Shown: positions 1-10,258 of the stretch, one piece after another
Position numbering within the stretch: position 1 is the first letter of the stretch
How the letters are laid out: every line of letters starts with the position of its first letter
Assembly: GCA_005281725.1 (NCBI GenBank)
Contig: SSBO01000054.1
Location: 1-20,420, forward strand
Source of the DNA: Wuchereria bancrofti
Lineage: Eukaryota; Nematoda; Chromadorea; Rhabditida; Onchocercidae
Length of the DNA stretch: 20,420 nt
Direction: 5' to 3'
Made by a program: the position numbers and the translations under genes
The notes under the pieces: generated by a model
Told to the model about the DNA's origin: nothing
The model's input: only the letters and a program-made list of their open reading frames with translations
Database searches by the model: none

Positions 1-84
1 CTGCTATACCGCTTAAAATGGCTCTTTGTTGAGGTCAAATATCCACATCGTTAAATTGCATTTTTATTATCTGGTTGCCTGTCA
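1..84 (-). repeat. Dispersed 84-bp repeat, inverted copy at 12665-12748
   Basis: The first 84 bases are the reverse complement of 12665-12748 with about two mismatches, near position 30. Similarity stops sharply after CTGTCAG at 84. On the other side it runs to the window edge, so the repeat may continue to the left. No coding potential or terminal motif identifies a family. It could be part of an old transposable element. Confidence 0.85.
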
Positions 85-330
85 GTTTGACTCCTGTATT
101 AGCACCCTCCCTTGGTTCTTAGTTACTGTATTGATACTTTCGGCCTATTTGCCGACACAATTATTATTAATCATGTTTGAATATTTCATATGCATTCATT
201 TGAATAAAATTTAAATTGGAATGGAAACTCAATATATCTAAACATGATTTATAAAATGCAAAATTGCCATATGTTTGTGTGCTTGCACTTGCTTCTATAA
301 TAGCTGAAAGAACAATATGCATAAGTTTAC

Positions 331-934
331 TTGCACAGCACTTAATGTATGCAGTAAGTGGGCATCGTGTTCTTCAACAGGCGCAAAACCACCATTTGGT
401 TGTTGACACCGTTTCACATAATTTGCAATCTCATTAATGTCCATTTTATTCAGTCGATTCATTATATCCATTGCTTGCAAGCACCAATACATACCGCTCA
501 TTCAAAGATATTCTGTAGTGACATTTTTCTGTAATTAAAAGCATGGAACCTGATAAAACAGTACAAAATTAGCAAATGACCCTTGTAAAATTCATCTTAT
601 TAAAGGAAAAATAGAAAAAATGCTAGCTTTTTTTTCAATGATGTAAAGATCAACTCTTCACAGTCGATTCTAATACCAGCACAGTAATATCGATTTTGAA
701 CTTTAATGAAACAAATTCATTATGAATCGAGGCAATAAGAAATTTTAAAATATAAGTACTGAAAAAAATAAGTTAAATAAAAGGTCAGAATTCTAGACTA
801 GCAAACACCATGGTATGTGAAGTACATAGATCACCAATCGAATCACTTACGTAAGATTCTTTGTTTTCGACAGAGTGGTAGATGAAATCCACGTGCTTTG
901 TAAGTAACAGTTCACTAGCTGCTAATAACCACAT
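331..934 (-). pseudogene. RABGGTB: Rab geranylgeranyltransferase beta subunit, two 5' exons with in-frame TGA
   Basis: RabGGTase beta is the catalytic subunit that, with alpha and REP, attaches geranylgeranyl groups to C-terminal cysteines of Rab GTPases in the cytosol. Exon 1 runs 934-851 from an ATG (MWLLAASELLLTKHVDFI, ending ESY) to donor GTAAGT. Exon 2 runs 528-331 after a TTACAG acceptor and includes MSGMYWCLQAMDIMNRL, RCQQPNGGFAP and HDAHLLHTLSAVQ, with donor GTAAAC. Both junctions are phase 0. The joined product aligns without gaps to the family N-terminus (DDYEYCMSEYLRMSG in the human protein). The one break is codon 504-502, a TGA where the family has Arg before MSG; CGA to TGA is a single change. 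No later exon is visible in 1-330, so the gene leaves the window or is truncated. It is either a pseudogene or a base error in an otherwise good gene. Upstream of the ATG an alternative acceptor lies at about 973. Confidence 0.85.
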
Positions 935-972
935 CTTTATGGCAATAATCAAGAAAGATATCCATATTCTGA

Positions 973-1911
973 ATTGAAAAAAAATTGTGAAGTTAAATTA
1001 TTTAAATCCATATCTGCATTGAAAACAAAAGCTGACGTCTATCGTCAACTTTTTTTGACGTCTATCGAAAATCTAAAAATAAGAACGTGCATGTTAAATG
1101 ATAATTTGGACTGATTTAGTGCCAATTACTTCGTAGCCTTCTGATATCAGTCCAGTATTCATTACAATATCAATGATACCACAGAATGTGAAGATGAGAG
1201 CGAGCGTGACACATGTCGTATGATAAGTACCGTAATTGTCTATTGTGTGCCCATCAGAAAATTACACTCAGATCTTGAATAACAGTAACTCATCTACTAT
1301 TGGGTAATTAAAACGTGTAAAAAAGATGCAATCAATCATGGAATGAAGAGAGAGTATATAAAAAGGAGAAAATCAGAAAGAGTATAACAGTCGTCTTGTC
1401 AAAATTTCCATTTACTTAGCCTCCATCTTCTTCATTATCCTTTTCTCCCTGGAAAAATATGTCAACAGATGGGCAAATGAAGAAATGGGTGGGAGCAAGA
1501 CATCATTATACAGGAGAAGACTTAAATTCGGTACGAAATAGATGGGAGGGAGTGACACTTCGATTCTGAGTGTTTCAAAATTTACATAAAATTTTGAAGA
1601 AATCTCATATATCCCTAATAAATACATCTATTCCTTATATATTTATTGTTTTATAATCACTCCGTTACCCAAGACAAACAGTCTTCGGTGATGTTGTAGT
1701 GAGTGTACCTGATCTCTAAGCCTTGAAAGCTCTCGATTGTTATTGCCCAAACTGAGAAATATAACAAAATATTTCATCGAATCCGAAATCACAGTACAAC
1801 AAGTGTACATGACTAAAAACTTTATTCATATTCATCAAAAAAAAAAGAAATCCACAATCCTTTCTGAATAAAGATACAAATCATTTTTAATGTACAATTT
1901 TCTCTTTCTAG
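973..1911. other. Intergenic, no gene recognised
   Basis: AT-rich sequence. A direct repeat of TGACGTCTATCG occurs twice at about 1034-1069. Open frames here (for example 1412-1627 on the minus strand) have no recognisable motif and low-complexity composition. No RNA gene was seen. Confidence 0.5.
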
Positions 1912-2100
1912 CTTAGAAAATCTCATATAAGCGAAAGAAAAAAAGATATGATAGATATTACTGATGAAATGAAGAATAAAATCGACAAAATCAAAATAAC
2001 TTTATTAGAAAAAAATTCCTGGAAACAAATTTTAGAAATTTCTGTACTATTTGGAAATGAGTCATTTCCTTATTTTCTTTTTTTATTAATCCAAATCTAG
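1912..2100 (+). CDS. Candidate small exon or ORF, unrecognised
   Basis: After a good pyrimidine-rich acceptor (TTTCTCTTTCTAG, AG at 1910-1911) there are 62 open codons to a TAG at 2098-2100. The first half is strongly charged and helical in appearance (SERKKDMIDITDEMKNKIDK), the second half is hydrophobic (SFPYFLFLLIQI). An ATG is available at 1948. I do not recognise a family and see no partner exon on the plus strand, so it may be chance. Confidence 0.2.
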   Translation, partial: LRKSHISERKKDMIDITDEMKNKIDKIKITLLEKNSWKQILEISVLFGNESFPYFLFLLIQI

Positions 2101-2566
2101 TTTTCACGAGGCTAGACAATGTTGTAGAACGACATAGACCGAATACCACATATTGATAAAACTAATATTAGAACTGAACCTCAACATCTTCAGATAAAAT
2201 CATACCTAAACAGCGCAACCGTAACCCAACAAGAGAGGAATAATACAACGAAAACTTGAAATAACAAGGAAAATTCATTATCAAGCAATACAACTTTGCT
2301 ACCTAGTCAACATGATGTGAGATCAACTGATAATGAAATAAGGAACATGTAAACATCGTACCAGCTATTCAGTGTTAATTTACTATTGCAAGAAAAATAA
2401 GCAATTATTCCTTAAAAGCAAAACTAAATTGATAAAGCTGAGCAAAGCTAAGACAAAATGAGACATAACTTTGAATGATAATATTCTCAAGAAGCAATAA
2501 TAACAACCAATTGCAATTGCTAGATACTGTCATGGAATGTATTGACTGCCAGGTATTTTATTTTGC

Positions 2567-2588
2567 CTCAAACTTGGGTAATTAAACC
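2567..2588 (-). other. Exact 22-nt SL1 spliced-leader sequence, isolated copy
   Basis: On the minus strand this is the complete nematode SL1: it starts GGTTTAATTACCC and ends AAGTTTGAG. The following bases (GCAAAATAAA) lack the GTA donor and Sm-site expected of an SL RNA gene, so this is not an SL RNA locus. On the plus strand the 14-mer GTAATTAAACCAAC at about 2578 is repeated 15 bp further on, so part of the leader is tandemly duplicated. It could be the 5' end of a retroposed trans-spliced mRNA or a relic of the element at 10756-11862. Confidence 0.9.
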
Positions 2589-2725
2589 AACAAGTAATTA
2601 AACCAACATCTGGACATAGATTAATTACAAATGCAAAATTATTTGGTGATTGACTTATCAGACATCTGGCAAAGTATTAGGATTTGAATGTAATTTAAAT
2701 GTATCGTTTTTTACGACAGATACAT

Positions 2726-4654
2726 TCAAATTTCCGTAATATTATTGTCGAGTAAAAGGTTCAGTAGTACAATTTCTTTTTCAAGTTCTTGGATACGACT
2801 CTTAAGAGATTCCACATTTTCTCCAATTTTACCAAGTTTAGAGACAATTTCAAAAGCATGAATTCGTTCCTGTGGATCTTCTTTACACATTTTCTTAAGC
2901 AACTTGGCCTGAAACAAAACTGTTAGTCAGTAGAATGGTAACGTATTAAGCAAACTGCGTCGTGATAAGCAATAAAAATTCTTAATTAGTCCGTTTTACA
3001 CAAAACTTTCCACCCATCATGAAACTAAAGCCCTGCGAACTCCGATAAAGCTTTACTCTGCTTCTCCAGCAAGCTAAATGCGCCAACTCTGAACACCATT
3101 CAGCAACATCGACGTAGTACTACATTTCATAGATGGATATAACGTCGTCGCATGAAGTAATAAAGGTAAAAATGGCCGAAAGAAAGCCTAATATAATGAG
3201 GCCTTGAATGCTACCTTGCAACCAACATTTGTTAGAAGTCAGGAAAATGTTTAGTAAACTTGACTAAACATTTTTTTTACAAATTTTTATGAATTTTATA
3301 ATTAGTTAAAATATCCTATTGATAGGTTTTTCAGTGCAATGTTCTCGGTATCATCGAATTCAAACATAGATCTCGTAGCCAACTACTTAGGCCATATATT
3401 TTTTGTTCGGTGCTGCGTATACGGAAGTTTTGTGTAGTTGTTGTCTCGCTTTCAGTAAATGCAAATACTGTAAACTATTTTATTTTGATATAGACATGCT
3501 AGTCCAAAATCGCCCAAAAGTATAGACGGAACTGGAGAACTCTCGTTACGAAGGAAAATATTGCTTGGCTAAAACCAAATTATATGAAACACTGATATCA
3601 ATATTAGAGTGAATTTAATGTCATTAAACAAGAATTTAGTAGTTTGAATAATTAAATTCGAAAAAATGATCAGATTCCATCAAGCAGTATGATTAAAGTA
3701 CTGCTTTACCAATAAGACTTTTTTCCTAGTAAAATCTGAAGATTCACCAAATTAAATTATATTTCAAATTGCATATTAGTAATATAAATTTTGAGATATA
3801 TAATTTAAATTAAGAATCAAGACCAAGATATTAAACAAAATATAACTTCGGTATTACAATGTCAAAAAAAATTCCAGAGCTCATCAGTCAAAAAAAGTTA
3901 CTGGTATAACAACGTATGAGTTAAGTTGACGCAGATAGTTTGCTCAGATAGTTCGCACTTCGAACGTCCATTTGCACAAAATTGTTTTTTACAAACATAG
4001 CAAATGAGACAAAACCAATCAAATGAAATTAAAATAAAACCAAGCTACGATAAAAAACATCACCAGATCGTTGCTTTTTCGACTTATTTTTTGGAATTAT
4101 ACATAAAACAATAAATTTTTTTTGAAGTTTAATGGAACAAAACAAACTTTGATATCTCGGTGGATAATTTTTTTGGAATGTAAGTGAGTCACGGTAGACA
4201 TTAGTTGCTCCATAATGCTTCTATTCAGCTGTCGATCTATTTTCGGCTTGATTTCTGCAATTTTGCAGCCCTTTTTAACACTCGAGTTGCGCGATCAGCA
4301 ATGATCCTCAGAAAATGAAAGTAAAAAAACCGATATTTCGTTCAGCAAAATAATCATTTAGAGTGCGTGAACAAAGTTCCATCTGTGCAAGCATAACTGC
4401 AGTACCCTAAAAATAAATTTCTCGGTGCAGAATCAATGAATTCCACTTACCAAGTGAGGTAGCATTAAATTTACTGGATCAGTCCTCGCACTCCCTCTTG
4501 CAATCGTTAAGTCTTGACTGGGAGAAACACTCTGATTCATCTTCCACCCTCTTGAAATCGTTGAACTCGAAGTGGTTGAAAGTTCCTGCGTCCAAAATTG
4601 ACCTTGTTTTACAGAAACTGCGCTAAATTGCTTTCCGGAATCACCCTTCTCATT
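2726..4654 (-). CDS. Two 3' exons of an unrecognised helical protein (weakly Mediator Med9-like)
   Basis: Exon 4654-4451 (68 codons) follows acceptor TGATTTAG and ends at consensus donor GTAAGT; it includes KQGQFWTQEL, ISRGWKMNQSVSPSQDL and DPVNLMLPHL. Intron 4450-2909 ends GTTTCAG. The last exon 2908-2726 has 60 codons plus TGA: AKLLKKMCKEDPQERIHAF, then ESLKSRIQELEKEIVLLNL. Both exons join in phase 0. The product has a Ser/Thr-rich stretch, a first helix starting LPHLAKLLKKM and a C-terminal coiled coil. The short helix-linker-helix end resembles the Med9 pattern, and the DPQERI segment also recalls the end of a kinase domain, but neither match is firm. The exon 4654-4451 is repeated exactly at 6277-6074 by the contig overlap; the 5' start was not found. 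Confidence 0.6.
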
Positions 4655-5610
4655 CTAAATCAAAGAAAAAAATCTCTGTATAAAGATGACGAATTTTATG
4701 GATTTGAACAAAAAGCTATTTTATGCAGAAATATTTAAACAAAAGGAACTCTTGAAAAAAAAAATTCAATCTTTTGTGAGACGATGCATACCATCTGAGC
4801 AAACTTTCAGTAATCATTAACCGGCAATGAAATAGTTTTCTTCTTTAAATTAATTCTTCTGAACAATTTTCTCCCTTAATTTTAAATTTTATTTGAATCA
4901 CAAAAATACTCATAGTAAAAAGAACAAAATTCGGGAACAACACTGCATTTGGAGAAAATAACATTTAAAATTAAAATACATAAAAAAGAACAATCATCTT
5001 ATTCACTCTTCATTAAAATAATCATCCTTATCCTCGTACAACGATGTCTGTACGCCTTGCAACTCTAGCCAAGCTCCATAATGTCTCACAATATTCCTGT
5101 GCAAACGAACTTCATTGACAACCTACAGTTTGATGAATTTTAAAAACTAAATAACGATTCACAAAATTAATCTTTGAAATTTGAGTTATATTGTATTACA
5201 GAAATTCTATTCGCTTCTGAAAATTACTGATTAAGATAACTAACTATCGCCACCGGTTTAGACATCACAAGTTGAACTGAATTTTTTTTATAGCGTAATC
5301 GCAATTATCAACATTAGAATGTACCATAAACGAAAACTCATACTGAAAAGAATTTGAAACCTTAAGCCCATAAAATCTCACTCCAATTTTGTTCACAAAA
5401 AAAAAAAACGAACATGGCAGAAATGTCTCCGTTCAATTTAGCTTTTAAAAGCAAAATTTATACCTTCACTTTTTTCTCATAAATTTATCCACAAGTTCAT
5501 TTTTCTCATAAATTAAGCATGTCCTAATACTTAAGAAATTTAAGGTTCAAGCACTACATGAAAACTCCAAAATTTCCACGTCCAATGCTCCTGATTTCTT
5601 TGAAATCGAC
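3989..5610 (+). repeat. Direct duplication copy A (1,622 bp), ends at single n
   Basis: This segment recurs at 5612-7233 at a constant offset of 1,623 bases, with no difference in the stretches I compared, including the homopolymer runs. Copy A ends exactly at base 5610, before the n at 5611, and copy B starts right after it. That is the expected pattern when two overlapping contigs are joined with one placeholder base instead of being merged. Confidence 0.95.
5003..5122 (-). CDS. Coding exon with stop, unrecognised (VVNEVRLHRN...)
   Basis: After acceptor AAACTGTAG, 39 codons run to a TGA at 5005-5003. The peptide begins VVNEVRLHRNIVRHYGAWL and ends in an acidic tail EDKDDYFNEE. It has varied, non-repetitive composition with Trp and His, unlike the AT-rich noise around it. 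The phrase NIVRHYGAWLE resembles kinase subdomains III-IV, but the segment is too short to assign. It is either a terminal exon of the gene whose exons lie at 7506-8064 or, if the GT inside GAGTGA is a donor, an internal exon. An exact copy lies at 6745-6626. Confidence 0.5.
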   Translation of the reverse strand, partial: VVNEVRLHRNIVRHYGAWLELQGVQTSLYEDKDDYFNEE

Positions 5611-6073
5611 NTTACAAACATAGCAAATGAGACAAAACCAATCAAATGAAATTAAAATAAAACCAAGCTACGATAAAAAACATCACCAGATCGTTGCTTT
5701 TTCGACTTATTTTTTGGAATTATACATAAAACAATAAATTTTTTTTGAAGTTTAATGGAACAAAACAAACTTTGATATCTCGGTGGATAATTTTTTTGGA
5801 ATGTAAGTGAGTCACGGTAGACATTAGTTGCTCCATAATGCTTCTATTCAGCTGTCGATCTATTTTCGGCTTGATTTCTGCAATTTTGCAGCCCTTTTTA
5901 ACACTCGAGTTGCGCGATCAGCAATGATCCTCAGAAAATGAAAGTAAAAAAACCGATATTTCGTTCAGCAAAATAATCATTTAGAGTGCGTGAACAAAGT
6001 TCCATCTGTGCAAGCATAACTGCAGTACCCTAAAAATAAATTTCTCGGTGCAGAATCAATGAATTCCACTTAC

Positions 6074-6277
6074 CAAGTGAGGTAGCATTAAATTTACTGG
6101 ATCAGTCCTCGCACTCCCTCTTGCAATCGTTAAGTCTTGACTGGGAGAAACACTCTGATTCATCTTCCACCCTCTTGAAATCGTTGAACTCGAAGTGGTT
6201 GAAAGTTCCTGCGTCCAAAATTGACCTTGTTTTACAGAAACTGCGCTAAATTGCTTTCCGGAATCACCCTTCTCATT
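6074..6277 (-). CDS. Second appearance of the NEKGDSG...LMLPHL exon
   Basis: Identical to exon 4654-4451, with the same acceptor and the same GTAAGT donor. It lies inside duplication copy B and probably represents the same genomic exon sequenced in the next contig, not a true second exon. Confidence 0.55.
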
Positions 6278-6625
6278 CTAAATCAAAGAAAAAAATCTCT
6301 GTATAAAGATGACGAATTTTATGGATTTGAACAAAAAGCTATTTTATGCAGAAATATTTAAACAAAAGGAACTCTTGAAAAAAAAAATTCAATCTTTTGT
6401 GAGACGATGCATACCATCTGAGCAAACTTTCAGTAATCATTAACCGGCAATGAAATAGTTTTCTTCTTTAAATTAATTCTTCTGAACAATTTTCTCCCTT
6501 AATTTTAAATTTTATTTGAATCACAAAAATACTCATAGTAAAAAGAACAAAATTCGGGAACAACACTGCATTTGGAGAAAATAACATTTAAAATTAAAAT
6601 ACATAAAAAAGAACAATCATCTTAT

Positions 6626-6745
6626 TCACTCTTCATTAAAATAATCATCCTTATCCTCGTACAACGATGTCTGTACGCCTTGCAACTCTAGCCAAGCTCC
6701 ATAATGTCTCACAATATTCCTGTGCAAACGAACTTCATTGACAAC
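6626..6745 (-). CDS. Second appearance of the VVNEVRLHRN... exon
   Basis: Identical to 5122-5003, inside duplication copy B. If the overlap is collapsed, this is the copy contiguous with the upstream exons at 7506-8064, placing it as the next exon on the minus strand after 7621-7493. Confidence 0.5.
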   Translation of the reverse strand, partial: VVNEVRLHRNIVRHYGAWLELQGVQTSLYEDKDDYFNEE

Positions 6746-7505
6746 CTACAGTTTGATGAATTTTAAAAACTAAATAACGATTCACAAAATTAATCTTTGA
6801 AATTTGAGTTATATTGTATTACAGAAATTCTATTCGCTTCTGAAAATTACTGATTAAGATAACTAACTATCGCCACCGGTTTAGACATCACAAGTTGAAC
6901 TGAATTTTTTTTATAGCGTAATCGCAATTATCAACATTAGAATGTACCATAAACGAAAACTCATACTGAAAAGAATTTGAAACCTTAAGCCCATAAAATC
7001 TCACTCCAATTTTGTTCACAAAAAAAAAAAACGAACATGGCAGAAATGTCTCCGTTCAATTTAGCTTTTAAAAGCAAAATTTATACCTTCACTTTTTTCT
7101 CATAAATTTATCCACAAGTTCATTTTTCTCATAAATTAAGCATGTCCTAATACTTAAGAAATTTAAGGTTCAAGCACTACATGAAAACTCCAAAATTTCC
7201 ACGTCCAATGCTCCTGATTTCTTTGAAATCGACGCTATACCGGCTGGATAAAAATTTTTCAGATTATTGACGATTTTTCAGGATTATTAACGGTTAAACT
7301 ACAATCAAACTCCAAATTATTTCGGTGTTTTCTTCTTAAAATAAACACAAAGTGAAACATTCATAAAATAAAATGGACTATTTATAAATCTGAAATGAAT
7401 TTCTTTCAGTACAGCGATATTATGTACTGATTAAACAACAATCACTTTTTTGCATAAATACATTTGCTTTTGCATAAACAAGGGTAATGTACCTATTAGC
7501 GATTT

Positions 7506-8064
7506 TCAGGTTTGTAGCAGCATCAAAGCTTCCGTTATTCGCTTAATTGCGATGCGAAATGCTCCATAATCTTCGGAGAGGTATGAAGAATGGATAAAGT
7601 GCCCAGCAATCTGCCTCAAAACTAAAACAATCACATGATCCAGCAATCCATTCTAAAATGTAGTATCTTTAAAGTTAATAAAAAAGATAAGAATAGATCA
7701 CCAAATATTTTCAAAAAATATTCTAATAATGGTAGATAATGTAATGAGTATTAAAACAGTAAAATTAGTATTTGAAAGCAATCAGACTTAAAGCATAAAA
7801 TAACAAATATAACAAGAGGCCAAATTAATGGCTTCATATAACGAAGGAAGAAAGTTTAGGTGAGGGAGAGAAAACGCTAAAGTGCAGCCAAAGTATCAAC
7901 TCAATTTATAGAAATTTTTCAAATCATAAAAAAAATAAGGGAAACAGTAGTGATTTACATAAAAAATCTGTTGAAGTCTTTCGTGCGGTAATCCATTTTT
8001 CCAAATCCTCGTCCATATTATTGCCACTATTAGTGTTCTCGCCAAATGAAAGGAATTCTAGAAG
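7506..8064 (-). CDS. Two joined exons of an unrecognised small protein
   Basis: Exon 8064-7959 follows a GTGTAG acceptor and contains an ATG at 8016 (MDEDLEKWITARKTSTDFL), ending at donor GTAAAT in phase 1. Intron 7958-7622 ends TTTTAG. The next exon starts at 7621 and keeps phase: FLRQIAGHFIHSSYLSEDY, then GAFRIAIKRITEALMLLQT and a TGA at 7508-7506. The matching phase across the junction supports a real gene. The second exon is also open in another frame near its end (NNGSFDAATNLKIANR, then a possible donor GTACAT at 7492), so a one-base frameshift may have moved the true reading frame. I do not recognise the family. Confidence 0.5.
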
Positions 8065-9384
8065 CTACACATATTTCTTAAATCACTTTGTGAATTTTTC
8101 TACTGTACTATCTTACCCAATTTTTAAAATGCATGAAATCATTACCATAATTACAAACCAAACGATCTGAACGATCAAGTGAGGGCAAACACTACTACAA
8201 GATTAATAGTATCCTTGCTTTTTATGATGCATTAAGATTTTAATTTTTAGACATTTAAACTAAATCGTGTGGGAAGCTCAATTTATAACCTACCCTGCAT
8301 TTCTGTAATCTACGATTAACAAATCATTAAAGGTTTAGTCCAAATATTTGCAAATCTCCAGGTGAAAAATGGTGTAGTGAACTGCACCGATAGTAGTACC
8401 AATCTGTACTTCTTTTTAAAGTCAGGTCTAGACCATATATATTATATCAACGCACAGTAACACGTAAAGCTGACTTACTTCAAAACGACCACTAAAATTA
8501 GAAAAGACTGGAAATAAAAAAATGCACCATGTCGTATTCTGCAAACTGTTTCTAACAACGAGACAAATTCCATAATGAATTCAATAAATTCCACAATGTT
8601 ACTGATAATTCAACACCAATATCTATAAATTGATATCACTATATTACTCTTCTGTTATTTTTCTTTTATCAAACTTCGAATGAAACCGAAAGATTCAATA
8701 ATTATTCAAAAAAATAAAGCATGAAATAAGTGTCGGCAGATCTCCCTTCAAGAAAATTGAATAATGTTTAAATTGAGAAGACATACCTGCTTCGCAATTA
8801 AGTAGGTTAGCCACAGAAAGGGAAGGGAAGGGAGCAAAGCAAAAAAAAATTACAAGTCCTTTTTCGTTTGCGAAGAGTCAAGAATGATGAAGAAATCAAA
8901 ATCAGAAGCATACCAATTCAAAGTTTTAACGAACCATGAATACAAATTCAAACAAATCAGCTTTCTCAACTTGTTCTAAAGTTCTAAACTTTACCAACCA
9001 AAAGATTAAATTAGCATCAAATAAATAACTATCGCTAAAAATAGCCTTCGGTCATCAATAAAACTTTATGCATTTTAAGTGGTAAAATAAAACTGCTACA
9101 GTAGATAAATGTATCCACGGAAACAGTGAAGAGACTAACAGTTATAAAGGCCAGCATCATATTCTTACAGAAATGACATTTCAACTTTTCCTATTTAAAT
9201 TCGAAACTTCCAATCAAAATTTTTAAAGTGGAAATTTTGATCCCATTAAAACTTTTAAGCAACAATCAGCGAGAATTGTACATATTATGCACTTCTGTTT
9301 GTATGAATTAAAAAGATTGAAAGTTCGTGAAAATTTGTAAGATTGATATTGTTTTTCTTCAAAACAATATCAATCTTATAAAAG
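8065..9384. other. No gene recognised
   Basis: AT-rich DNA between the unrecognised exons and the ALR pseudogene. It contains the 18-bp perfect hairpin at 9338-9378 and a purine-rich stretch at about 8815-8850. Short open frames occur in several phases at about 8290-8420 without recognisable motifs. Confidence 0.5.
9338..9378. repeat. Perfect 18-bp hairpin with 5-nt loop
   Basis: Left arm TAAGATTGATATTGTTTT (9338-9355) pairs exactly with AAAACAATATCAATCTTA (9361-9378) around the loop TCTTC. It sits just downstream of the ALR pseudogene stop. It is shorter than a usual miRNA precursor stem; it may be a remnant of a small inverted-repeat transposon. Confidence 0.85.
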
Positions 9385-9878
9385 TTAATATTCACAAAAG
9401 CCATCCTTCAACCATTTAACCATCGTTCCTTCCACTACAATCGTATTCAGATTTACCTGATATTCAAGTTTCTTATTAACTCTGTTATGTAATCCACACA
9501 TCTACAATAAAAAACGGTCTTCAACAGCTGGAGGATGTTTTGCTAAATCTTGGCGTAAATCTTCCGCATAATGTGAGATACGCCTATAAAAAATAATGCA
9601 AAATAATTTCTGCAAATTCTTTCCAAATACTGAATAAGTATTAGTGTACTAATAAGTTTGCAGGCGTAAAATTGTGCAAAGTTTAATGCAGAAATATCTT
9701 CACATAACAAGTACTGAATCAACAAGTACTTGGTCACTAAACAACAGCTGAAAACGAACATTACTACTTTTCTAAGAAATCCATTAGCATAATTGCATTC
9801 TTTTTTTGTTCAGGTGTTAGCTTAAGGGGATAATATGCTGCTATGAAGCAGATTCCAAGTTGGATTTCCTAATTTTTC
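9385..9878 (-). pseudogene. ALR/Erv1 FAD-linked sulfhydryl oxidase pseudogene
   Basis: The intact family protein is a mitochondrial intermembrane-space FAD enzyme that passes electrons from imported thiol proteins to cytochrome c or oxygen. Segment 9878-9768 reads EKLGNPTWNLLH, then after a frame change at about 9842 reads AAYYPLKLTPEQKKNAIML and MDFLEK, matching the family GRHSWAVLHTLAAYYP and TPEQQQDMAQF regions; a donor GTAGTA follows. Segment 9583-9385 reads HYAEDLRQDLAKHPPAVED, FLL, stop, MCGLHNRVNKKL, then DG.C at the end with TAA at 9387-9385. Lesions: the redox CxxC is gone (Tyr replaces the cysteine before AEDL), TAG at 9504-9502 replaces the Trp codon before MC, and the KSEYDCS piece is in another frame from its neighbours. 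This is a degraded copy, not a working gene. Confidence 0.85.
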
Positions 9879-10210
9879 AGTAGTTTTTCAGTACACAGTC
9901 GCTCTTCACTGGTTTCGTTTTAACTGATCCCTGAAAGAATTAAATATATATTTCATGAAAATTTTTATTTTTACGGATTACTGTTGCAATGAAAAGACAA
10001 TCTGACGGATCCTGAAATTCATCAAATATTTCAGAATAAGACGGTTATTTTTAAATACGACTACAAGAATGCACATTCACGTCATAAATCATTTCCACGA
10101 TAATTAGCAATAAAAAAACCCTCTTCAGAAACATTATTCCATTCCTCTCATGCTGCAATGAACAAAATACAAACTGATAAAGCACAAACTGAAAAATGGA
10201 TTAGTTAATG
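9879..10210. other. No gene recognised
   Basis: AT-rich sequence upstream of the ALR pseudogene (minus strand). The expected N-terminal ALR exon was not found here. Confidence 0.5.
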
Positions 10211-10258
10211 ATTGTCGTGCACCATTGCAAATGTCCGTAGGGAATGGTGCACGACAAT
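10211..10258. repeat. Perfect 16-bp hairpin with 16-nt loop
   Basis: ATTGTCGTGCACCATT (10211-10226) pairs exactly with AATGGTGCACGACAAT (10243-10258). The loop contains GTCCGTAGGG. Its GC content is higher than the surroundings and it directly abuts a cluster of TGCAAA repeats, suggesting a small repeat element. Confidence 0.85.

Larger units (their letters stand above)
5612..7233 (+). repeat. Direct duplication copy B (1,622 bp), starts after single n
   Basis: Same sequence as 3989-5610. It repeats the exons at 6277-6074 (copy of 4654-4451) and 6745-6626 (copy of 5122-5003). The real locus probably holds only one copy of each exon. Confidence 0.95.

Noticed and set aside
1293..1316. TTGGGTAATTAAAAC resembling reverse SL1
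   Set aside because: Only about 12 consecutive bases match and the flanks do not; too weak to call a leader copy.
9543..9761. 72-codon minus-strand ORF including NFAQFYAC
   Set aside because: It overlaps the ALR pseudogene in another frame and its FYAC resembles FYPC only by chance; the ALR donor at 9767 removes this stretch.
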